DNA from: Paenibacillus bovis
Lineage (GTDB): Bacteria; Bacillota; Bacilli; Bacillales; Bacillaceae_C
Length of the DNA stretch: 39,889 bases
Assembly: GCA_007679095.1 (NCBI GenBank)
Contig: VEFU01000039.1
Location: 1,440-41,328 of the forward strand
Reading direction: 5' to 3'
The position numbers and the translations under genes are program-made. Each line of letters begins with the position of its first letter. Positions within the stretch are counted from its first letter, which is position 1. Below the pieces are notes generated by a model. It was not told where the DNA came from, did not search any database, and saw only the letters and a list, made by a program, of their open reading frames with translations. This document shows positions 32,708-39,889 of this stretch, piece after piece.

Positions 32708-34180
32708 CTATTTATTCATGATGTAATCATGACATTCAAGTGCAGCTTCTTTCCCTTCTTGAATGGCCCAGACAATTAAGCTTTGGCCACGTCTTGCATC
32801 CCCTGCTGAAAATACTCCCGGTTGATTCGTAGCATAATCTCCTTTGGAAACAGCTATATTTGTACGATGATTTGTAGCGATACCCAATTGGTTAAGTAGC
32901 TGTTGATCTGGTCCTTCAAATCCAATTGCTAAAAGGACTACATCCGCATTCCAGACCGTTTCCGTTCCAGGAATCGACTCCCGAATCTTCTCTCCCTTTT
33001 CATTCTTGTAGCTATGAATCTCTGAACTTTTCACAGCAACAACACGGCCATTATCATCCCCAATAAATTCTAGTGCTGATGTGGAGTATGCTCTTGGATC
33101 TCGACCAAACATCGTAATAGCTTCTTCCTGACCACTATCTACCTTGTGAATAATTGGGTATTGTGGCCATGGATTATCGATGTCCCTACTAAATGGACGT
33201 TTTGCATATATATCAAACTGAACTAAGCTTTTACAGTTCTGACGGACAGCCGTAGAGATACAATCTGTCGCGGTATCTCCCCCACCAATAACAATGACAT
33301 TCTTCCCTTCCGTCGAAATGAAATTACCATCCTGTAAATTTGAATCTAGTAAACTCTTTGTATTAGCGTGGAGATAATCCATAGCAAAATGTATACCTTG
33401 AAGCTCTCTTCCTGGTATTTTTAAATCCCGTGGTCTTGTGGACCCGATGCAGAGGATTACCGAGTCATATTCACTTAGCAATTGTTGTACCGTTATTTGT
33501 TTTCCAACTTCCATGTTTGTGCGGAATTCAATTCCTTCAGCTTTTAAAAGCTTCACACGACGATCCACGACATGTTGCTCAATTTTCATTTTGGGAATTC
33601 CGTATGTTAACAGTCCTCCAATTCGATCAGAGCGTTCAAATACCGTAACGGAATGACCGAACTGATTGAGTTCACTAGCACTTGCTAATCCCGCAGGTCC
33701 AGAACCAATGACAGCTACTTTTTTACCTGTCCGTTGTGTTGGGATTCGTGGTTGCACCCAGCCTTCGTCAAAAGCACGATCAATAATGGCCCGCTCAATA
33801 TTCTTAATCGTTACAGAATCTTCGACTAGTGATGCTATACATCCAGCTTCACAAGGGGCTGGGCACGCTCTGCCAGTGAATTCTGGGAATGGATTAGTAC
33901 GATGTAATCGTTCATACGCTCGCTTCCAGTCCCCTTTATAAACTAGGTCATTCCATTCAGGAATAAGATTGTAGACTGGGCATCCTGTTGTCATTCCTGC
34001 AATTTCGCTGCCATTTTGACAGAATGGTACTGCGCAATCCATGCACCGTGATGCTTGCTCTTTTAGTTTTTCTTCTGAAGGAAGAAGTGCTATTTCCTTC
34101 CAATCTTTCACTCTTTCTTTTGGATCACGATAATCTAGTGAGCCCCGTTTATAATCCATAAATCCTGTGATTTTTCCCAT
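32708..34180 (-). CDS. gltB: Glutamate synthase small subunit
   Basis: 490 aa. The N-terminal domain with cysteines for two [4Fe-4S] clusters is visible (CMDCAVPFC, GCPVYN, ACPAPCEAGC, about 46-110). An FAD-binding GSGPAGLASA and an NADPH-binding IGGGDTATDC follow, and VFSAGDARRGQSLIVWAIQEG closes the FAD domain. It passes electrons from NADPH to the large subunit. It lies 25 nt after gltA. Length matches the Bacillus GltB family (about 493). Confidence 0.96.
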   Translation of the reverse strand: MGKITGFMDYKRGSLDYRDPKERVKDWKEIALLPSEEKLKEQASRCMDCAVPFCQNGSEIAGMTTGCPVYNLIPEWNDLVYKGDWKRAYERLHRTNPFPEFTGRACPAPCEAGCIASLVEDSVTIKNIERAIIDRAFDEGWVQPRIPTQRTGKKVAVIGSGPAGLASASELNQFGHSVTVFERSDRIGGLLTYGIPKMKIEQHVVDRRVKLLKAEGIEFRTNMEVGKQITVQQLLSEYDSVILCIGSTRPRDLKIPGRELQGIHFAMDYLHANTKSLLDSNLQDGNFISTEGKNVIVIGGGDTATDCISTAVRQNCKSLVQFDIYAKRPFSRDIDNPWPQYPIIHKVDSGQEEAITMFGRDPRAYSTSALEFIGDDNGRVVAVKSSEIHSYKNEKGEKIRESIPGTETVWNADVVLLAIGFEGPDQQLLNQLGIATNHRTNIAVSKGDYATNQPGVFSAGDARRGQSLIVWAIQEGKEAALECHDYIMNK

Positions 34181-34205
34181 TTATCTCACCTCGCTTATGA
34201 AGAAG

Positions 34206-37200
34206 TTAATTATATTGAAGATCATTGAATTTCTTTTCTGTTGCTAGAACACGCTTATATTCCTTCGGGATGACCCTAATAAATTGTGTGCTATAAAACT
34301 TCCAATTTTCTAGAATTCGGTTGGCTACTCTACTTTTCGTATAGCGTGCATGTCGATCAATTAGATGCTTCACCAAGACCAGCTCTTCTTGGTCATCTAA
34401 TGATTCAATGACGACCATTTCTTGATTGCATTTCTTCGTGAATTGGGATTCATTTGATTTTAAGATGTAAGCAATCCCACCGGACATACCAGCAGCAAAG
34501 TTTTTACCTACGTCACCAAGAATGACGACTCTACCACCTGTCATATACTCACAGCCATGATCGCCAATTCCTTCCACTACTACATTGGCTCCGCTATTCC
34601 GAACACAGAATCTTTCACCAGCCATCCCTTTAATATAGGCTTCACCCGACGTTGCGCCGTAGAAAGCAGCATTCCCGATAATAATGTTTTGTTCTGCGAC
34701 AATGTTTGATTTCACAGATGGATGAATAATGATTTTCCCACCAGATAGTCCTTTTCCAACATAATCATTCGCATCCCCTTCGAGTTTCAGAGATATCCCC
34801 TTTGGAATAAATGCTCCAAAACTCTGTCCAGCTGACCCTTTAAAATTCAATTTAATTGTGTCTTCTGCTAATCCTTTTTCACCAAACTCGCGCGATACTT
34901 CACTTCCAAGTAATGTGCCGACAGATCGATCGATATTTCGAATTGGGAAGACGGCATTTATATGCTCATCCTTTATAAACGATTGCTGATATAAAGGTAG
35001 TAACTCACGACTGTCTAGATTTTTTTCTAGCTCATGGTCTTGTTTGTCTTTCACTAAGTTGCCTTCTAATTGCTGGTGCAATAATGGCGCTAAATCTAGA
35101 CGTTGCGATTTCCAGTTACCTCTATCAGATCGCTTTAAATACTTTGTTTGCCCAATCATCTCGTCGAGTGATCTAAAACCTAGCTCTGCCATATATTCGC
35201 GAACTTCCTGAGCGATAAAGTGCATGAGATTCACGATATGATCTGCGGTTCCCATCATTTTTTTGCGTAGTTCAGGATTTTGCGTTGCAATCCCAACTGG
35301 ACACGTATCTAAATGGCATACTCGCATCATGACACAGCCTAATGTTACTAATGGCAATGTTGAGAAACCGAATTCCTCTGCTCCGAGTAAAGCTGCTATG
35401 ACAACGTCGCGCCCATTCATCATTTTTCCGTCTGTTTCTAACGTTACTTTTTCACGTAAACCATTCAGAATTAATGTTTGATGAGCTTCTGCAAGACCTA
35501 ATTCCCAAGGTAGCCCAGCGTGTTTAATACTTGATTTTGCTGCTGCACCAGTTCCGCCATCGTACCCACTGATGAGGATGACATCTGCTTTTGCTTTCGC
35601 TACTCCTGCAGCTATTGTTCCTACACCAGCTTCCGCCACTAGCTTCACGTTAATTCGCGCTTGGTCATTCGCATTCTTAAGGTCATAAATTAGTTGTGCC
35701 AAGTCTTCAATTGAATAAATATCGTGATGTGGTGGTGGTGAAATTAATTCAATTCCCGGTGTAGATCCTCTTGTTTTTGCTACTTCCGGTGTAACTTTAT
35801 GGCCAGCTAACTGACCACCTTCGCCTGGTTTTGCACCTTGTGCCATCTTTATTTGAATTTCATCACTATTGACTAAGTAGTAACTAGTAACACCAAATCT
35901 TCCTGAAGCAACCTGTTTGATTCTGCTATTCTTGCAATCTCCATTTTCCATTGGGAAAAAGCGTTCCGGGTCTTCCCCACCTTCTCCACTGTTGCTCTTT
36001 CCACCAATGCGATTCATGGCAATTGCGATTGCTTCGTGTGCCTCTTTACTTATCGATCCGTAAGACATTGCTCCTGTCTTAAATCGTTTAAGAATACTCT
36101 CTACAGATTCCACTTCATCCAGTGGTACTGACTCATTTCTAAATTGAAAATCTAGTAATCCTCGTAATGCATTTTGCTCGTTCATATCTTCATAGAGCAT
36201 GCTGCTATATTTTTTATAAAAATCATATTTCCCAGTCCGACATGCGAGCTGGAGTGTATGAATGGTTTCTGGTCTGTATAAATGTGATTCACCATCTTTA
36301 CGCCACTGAAAATCAGAACCAGTTTGCAAGCTTCCCCCATCAAATGCTCTTTCATGTCTTACCTTCACTTCTAAGGCAATATCTTCTAACGTTAATCCAC
36401 TAATTTGAGTCGGGGTTCTTGGGAAGTATTGATTAACTACTTCAGAACTAATCCCAACCGCTTCAAAAATCTTTGCTCCTGTATAGCTTTGAACTGTAGA
36501 GATTCCCATTTTGGACATTATTTTCAGAATGCCTTTTGTGATGGACTTGACGTAATTTTTTGTTAAAACCTCTTCTGTAAGCCCGCCGTCTGAATATTGA
36601 GATAATGAAGCGTAAACTAAGTATGGAAAAATAGCATTTGCCCCATATCCGAGTAGAGTTGCGAAATGATGTACCTCGCGAGGCTCTGCTGATTCGATAA
36701 TGATACTTACCTTACTCCGTTTCCCTGTTTTAATTAAATGATGATGAACAGCAGAAACAGCGAGTAATGAAGGGATTGCTGCGTATTCCTTCGTAATATC
36801 ACGATCCGTTAAAATCAATAATTTACTACCCTGTTCCACTACTTGATCTACTTGTATCATCAATTCCTTAATGGCTTTCTCTAAACCATCCTTTTCTGCA
36901 ATGGAAAACAATATTGGTACCTTACTTGTTTTCCACCCTTTCCTTTCCAGATAAGCCAGTTTCCCTATTTCTTTATCTGATAAAATCGGGGTGTTTAGTT
37001 GGATTTTATGATAATCAGTAGTAGTCGGGTTAAGTAAATTCCCCTCAGGTCCAAGTAATATTTCCATCGATGTAACCAATTCTTCTCGAATTGCATCAAT
37101 AGGAGGATTAGTTACTTGCGCAAATTTTTGTTTGAAATAATTAAATAATAGCTGTGACTGGTTGGATAACACGGCGAGTGGTGCATCATATCCCATCGAG

Positions 37201-38687
37201 CCAATCGGTTCTTTTCCTGTTTCTATCATTGGCTTAATTACTTTTTCAACCTCTTCATTCGTATAGCCAAATGCTGCTTGCAACGTTTGAAGTTCATTTT
37301 TATCCAGAATTTGTTCCTGTTGGTTTTTGGCTTTTAGACTATCGATAGAGATGATTTGTTGATTAACAAGTGATTTATATGGCTGTTGGCTAAAAATTTG
37401 TTGTTTAACTTCTTCATCTAGCAACAAGCGCCCTTGTTTTATATCAACCAATAACATTTGACCTGGTTTCAAGCGATCTGTCAAAATAATCTTTTCTTCT
37501 GGGATATCCACTACCCCAACCTCAGAGGATAAGCAGATAAAATCATCTTCCGTTAAGATATAACGTGCCGGTCTTAAGCCATTTCGATCTAAGCATGCAC
37601 CAATTTGCTCTCCATTGGTAAATGCCATCGCTGCAGGTCCATCCCACGGCTCCATCAGCATACTGTGGTATTGATAGAATGCTTTTCTGGTATCGGTTAA
37701 TAACGGGTTATGTTGCCAAGGCTCTGGAACCATCATCATCATCGCATGAGGTAAAGACCAACCCGCTAATACAAGGAATTCTAGTACATTATCAAACATG
37801 GCGGAATCACTACCATCTTCATCGATGACTGGTCGCAACTCCTCAGTGATTGGCAACACATCTGATTGAAATGCACCTTCTCGTGCTTGTATCCAATGCA
37901 TATTTCCATTGATCGTGTTAATTTCTCCGTTATGCATGGAAAAACGATTTGGTTGAGCACGTCGCCAACTCGGAAATGTATTAGTACTAAAGCGGTTATG
38001 AACCATCGCAAATGCCGATTCAAAAGCTTCGTTGTTCAAATCGAGATAAAATTCTCGTAGTTGCTCTGGTAACAGTAAGCCTTTATAGATGATCGTTCTT
38101 GCTGAAAAACTAGCGATATATGTCTGTTCTTCGAGCTCGTTCTTTAATTGATTTTCTATTTTTCTACGAATTTGATAGAGTTTCCTTTCAAAGCGAATAT
38201 CACTCGCTTCCTCAAATGGAGAAACGATAAAAAGTTGGCGGATGAAAGGTTGTGTTTGCTTTGCATCGTTATTTAATGTTTCATCATTAGTCGGGACAGT
38301 TCGCCAGCCACTCACTTGGAGTCCTTCCGCCTTTATGGTCGATTCAATCAACGCCTCTGCACGTTGTCTCGCTTCTAATTGTTGTGGAAGGAATAACATC
38401 CCTACTCCATATTTTCCTTTTTCTAAAGAGGCTTCCCCTGCCGCCTCTTGCTCTAGTTGAAACAATCGATGTGGAATTTCAGTTAAAATTCCTGCTCCGT
38501 CCCCTAATCGATTGTCCGCTCCACGACCACCACGATGGTCTAAACGTTCCAGTGCCGTTAACGCCTGTGAAACGATCGAATGTGATTTATTCCCTTTTAT
38601 ATTGGCTAACATTGCAATTCCACAAGCATCATGTTCGAACTGAGGATTGTATAGCCCTTGCTGTTCTTTGGACCAATTTCGTTCCAT
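34206..38687 (-). CDS. gltA: Glutamate synthase large subunit
   Basis: 1493 aa. A short propeptide precedes the catalytic Cys22 (HDACGIAM), the N-terminal nucleophile of the glutaminase domain (about 22-420). A central domain, the FMN-binding synthase domain ([33 protein letters not shown]), the [3Fe-4S] motif [13 protein letters not shown], and the C-terminal beta-helix (GGxxG repeats such as [13 protein letters not shown]) follow. It makes two glutamates from glutamine plus 2-oxoglutarate with GltB. AGGAGG lies 7-8 nt before ATG. No gltC-type LysR activator adjoins; an AraC-type gene lies upstream instead. Confidence 0.97.
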   Translation of the reverse strand: MERNWSKEQQGLYNPQFEHDACGIAMLANIKGNKSHSIVSQALTALERLDHRGGRGADNRLGDGAGILTEIPHRLFQLEQEAAGEASLEKGKYGVGMLFLPQQLEARQRAEALIESTIKAEGLQVSGWRTVPTNDETLNNDAKQTQPFIRQLFIVSPFEEASDIRFERKLYQIRRKIENQLKNELEEQTYIASFSARTIIYKGLLLPEQLREFYLDLNNEAFESAFAMVHNRFSTNTFPSWRRAQPNRFSMHNGEINTINGNMHWIQAREGAFQSDVLPITEELRPVIDEDGSDSAMFDNVLEFLVLAGWSLPHAMMMMVPEPWQHNPLLTDTRKAFYQYHSMLMEPWDGPAAMAFTNGEQIGACLDRNGLRPARYILTEDDFICLSSEVGVVDIPEEKIILTDRLKPGQMLLVDIKQGRLLLDEEVKQQIFSQQPYKSLVNQQIISIDSLKAKNQQEQILDKNELQTLQAAFGYTNEEVEKVIKPMIETGKEPIGSMGYDAPLAVLSNQSQLLFNYFKQKFAQVTNPPIDAIREELVTSMEILLGPEGNLLNPTTTDYHKIQLNTPILSDKEIGKLAYLERKGWKTSKVPILFSIAEKDGLEKAIKELMIQVDQVVEQGSKLLILTDRDITKEYAAIPSLLAVSAVHHHLIKTGKRSKVSIIIESAEPREVHHFATLLGYGANAIFPYLVYASLSQYSDGGLTEEVLTKNYVKSITKGILKIMSKMGISTVQSYTGAKIFEAVGISSEVVNQYFPRTPTQISGLTLEDIALEVKVRHERAFDGGSLQTGSDFQWRKDGESHLYRPETIHTLQLACRTGKYDFYKKYSSMLYEDMNEQNALRGLLDFQFRNESVPLDEVESVESILKRFKTGAMSYGSISKEAHEAIAIAMNRIGGKSNSGEGGEDPERFFPMENGDCKNSRIKQVASGRFGVTSYYLVNSDEIQIKMAQGAKPGEGGQLAGHKVTPEVAKTRGSTPGIELISPPPHHDIYSIEDLAQLIYDLKNANDQARINVKLVAEAGVGTIAAGVAKAKADVILISGYDGGTGAAAKSSIKHAGLPWELGLAEAHQTLILNGLREKVTLETDGKMMNGRDVVIAALLGAEEFGFSTLPLVTLGCVMMRVCHLDTCPVGIATQNPELRKKMMGTADHIVNLMHFIAQEVREYMAELGFRSLDEMIGQTKYLKRSDRGNWKSQRLDLAPLLHQQLEGNLVKDKQDHELEKNLDSRELLPLYQQSFIKDEHINAVFPIRNIDRSVGTLLGSEVSREFGEKGLAEDTIKLNFKGSAGQSFGAFIPKGISLKLEGDANDYVGKGLSGGKIIIHPSVKSNIVAEQNIIIGNAAFYGATSGEAYIKGMAGERFCVRNSGANVVVEGIGDHGCEYMTGGRVVILGDVGKNFAAGMSGGIAYILKSNESQFTKKCNQEMVVIESLDDQEELVLVKHLIDRHARYTKSRVANRILENWKFYSTQFIRVIPKEYKRVLATEKKFNDLQYN

Positions 38688-38955
38688 GCCGTATCCTCCT
38701 CTTTTACCATTTTCCGGTGTTTTCTTGTTACATTTATGATATCAACGAGAAGGGCGATATGCTTTACATTTACTGATGAAACATTTGCACTTTTTGTATA
38801 AAACAATAAAGTTTTTTTGTTTTTTCATTTAACAAAAGGGACAAGACAACTTAAAATCCACTTTAACCTTACTATCTACAACTACATCCATTTGCAGTAA
38901 ATGAATAATCGTTTGTACTTTTTTACATCAGTTTTTGTACAAGCATGCAAACAAC
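38688..38955. promoter_or_regulatory. Upstream region of gltA with TTTGTAC direct repeats
   Basis: About 270 nt, AT-rich, with no ORF of its own. TTTGTAC occurs at 38912-38918 and 38934-38940, exactly 22 bp apart, and a near match TTTGTAT at 38793-38799. Two helical turns between direct repeats is the layout expected for AraC-type regulators. No convincing -10/-35 pair could be chosen for gltA, and no GltC-like or TnrA-like box is clear. Confidence 0.4.
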
Positions 38956-38992
38956 AAAAAAACACCAAGCATCGATTGCTTGGCGTTTTTTA
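38956..38992. terminator. Bidirectional terminator after the AraC-type gene
   Basis: CACCAAGCA pairs with TGCTTGGCG (one G-T wobble) around a short TCGAT loop. It is flanked by an A run on one side and a T run on the other, so it works in both directions. It separates the regulator gene from the gltA leader. Confidence 0.88.
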
Positions 38993-38995
38993 ATC

Positions 38996-39787
38996 TTATC
39001 GTACATCGGATGGATTCCTACCTGTGTATTTCTTGAATTGTCTACTAAAAAAATGAAGATCATTATATCCAAGGGCATCTGCAGCTTCTGTAACTGTTAG
39101 GCCTGTATAATGAAGTAAATGCTCTGCACGTTTGATGCGTGAATAAACTATATAGGACTTAACTGTTTGTCCCATGATTTCTTTAAATTTCTGTGAAAAA
39201 TATCTTGGTGAGAGACTTGCACGTGCTGCTAAACTTTCAATTGTGTGGGCTTTACCAGGTTGTTGCTGAATAAAGTTTGCGATTTCGTGAATTGTTTCTT
39301 GCAGCTTATTACTTTGATCCGCTATTAGTTCTTCTTCATCTAGTTCTTCTCTCAATAAATGAATCATTAATTGTTTTATTATTAATTTCACTTCCACTTC
39401 AGAACCATATGCCGGAACTAGGAACAAACGAACACATTGACTAAGTAATGCCTCAAAACGAATCGTATTTTCTACAATCCGATGAGCACGTGGTATTAGA
39501 GAAGTGTGTTCAGGTACATCAAAATGAATATATGTAATAACAAGAGGATTTTGTGGATTATGCGTTGCTGAAGTGTAGTCACCAGGTTTAAAGAGGAAAC
39601 AATGCCCTTTACTAATTTCATATGATTTATTATTTAATTGTAATGTCCCTTCTCCACTCCACACATAGAATAGGTCGTAATTAGGCATTGGTTTTTCTCG
39701 TTTTTTCCATCGCCAATTCGGTTCACAATGAATAGTGGCAATGGCGGGTTTTAACTCAAATTGTTCTGGATTCAGATGAAGCATCAT
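38996..39787 (-). CDS. AraC-family transcriptional regulator
   Basis: 263 aa. The N-terminal half is an AraC-type cupin sensor domain (about 25-110: DLFYVWSGEGTLQLNNKSYEISKGHCFLFKPGDY). The C-terminal 100 residues carry two helix-turn-helix motifs: ESLAARASLSPRYFSQKFKEIMG and then TVTEAADALGYNDLHFFSRQFKKYTGRNPSDVR, the classical AraC/XylS end. Two consecutive ATGs follow GGGGGAG closely; the exact start is uncertain by one codon. Sensor domains of this type usually bind sugars. It lies upstream of gltA in the same direction, with a terminator between, so control of gltA is only a possibility. Confidence 0.92.
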   Translation of the reverse strand: MMLHLNPEQFELKPAIATIHCEPNWRWKKREKPMPNYDLFYVWSGEGTLQLNNKSYEISKGHCFLFKPGDYTSATHNPQNPLVITYIHFDVPEHTSLIPRAHRIVENTIRFEALLSQCVRLFLVPAYGSEVEVKLIIKQLMIHLLREELDEEELIADQSNKLQETIHEIANFIQQQPGKAHTIESLAARASLSPRYFSQKFKEIMGQTVKSYIVYSRIKRAEHLLHYTGLTVTEAADALGYNDLHFFSRQFKKYTGRNPSDVR

Positions 39788-39889
39788 ACTCCCCCTCTTT
39801 CAAAAAACAGACTACATCACTAGCGTTGCATTAAATTAATTTTATTATTAAAAATACTCGAAATGTTCAATTTTATTGTTTTGCGCAAA

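Noticed and set aside
38384-38776. 130-codon plus-strand ORF opposite the gltA start
   Set aside because: It runs antisense through the conserved GltA N-terminus and has no RBS or recognisable domain.

Overview
The window looks like chromosomal DNA from a low-GC, endospore-forming member of the Bacillaceae. The housekeeping proteins read like Bacillus orthologues: GlnA ends in the Bacillus-type [10 protein letters not shown], and there are YndM-like (DUF2512), YqhV-like, DUF3231 and DUF4025/YozQ-like proteins. Ribosome-binding sites are strong (AGGAGG, GGGGG) and TTG/GTG starts are frequent. I cannot name the genus; the Oceanobacillus/Virgibacillus-like group is a guess.

Layout. (1) 1-440: a tandem array of 51-52 bp palindromic units. 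(2) 539-11225, all on the minus strand: a complete-looking Tad/Flp (type IVc) pilus assembly locus. In transcription order it holds an unknown protein, CpaB, TadZ, TadA, TadB, TadC, a Flp-type pilin, a TadE-like pseudopilin, a TadG-like N-terminal protein, a separate VWA lipoprotein, a large glycine/valine-rich membrane protein and a small membrane protein, ending in a terminator. No prepilin peptidase gene is present. (3) 11.5-16.5 kb: small Bacillaceae genes (DUF2071, an alpha/beta-barrel protein, DUF2512, DUF3231), then asnA with an amino-acid permease. (4) 16.7-19.9 kb: a decayed LysE/RhtB exporter gene and an intact paralogue. Between them lie about 1.3 kb of two non-coding repeat arrays and a yqhV-like gene. 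(5) 20-24 kb: a two-gene unit of very small proteins (one only 54 aa), an alpha/beta hydrolase, an aldose-1-epimerase-like protein, and an isolated hisH-hisF pair with its own promoter. (6) 23.9-38.7 kb, all minus strand: a nitrogen-assimilation block, gltA-gltB-dapL-dapF-glnA, asnB, amtB, a GlnD-like nucleotidyltransferase (DUF294) and a DnaQ-like exonuclease. An AraC-type regulator lies upstream at 39.0-39.8 kb.

How it fits together. AmtB imports ammonium, GlnA fixes it into glutamine, and GltAB turns glutamine plus 2-oxoglutarate into glutamate. Glutamate feeds DapL (LL-diaminopimelate aminotransferase), DapF makes meso-diaminopimelate for the cell wall, and AsnB/AsnA make asparagine. The dapL-dapF-glnA linkage inside the GOGAT operon is the most notable metabolic arrangement.

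The best candidates for something undescribed are three. First, two arrays about 18 kb apart share one architecture (52 bp period: a 27 nt inverted repeat plus a spacer of about 25 nt) although their palindromes differ completely. Second, the Gram-positive Tad locus has a split TadG and unknown accessory proteins. Third, amtB is followed by DUF294 and an exonuclease instead of glnK.
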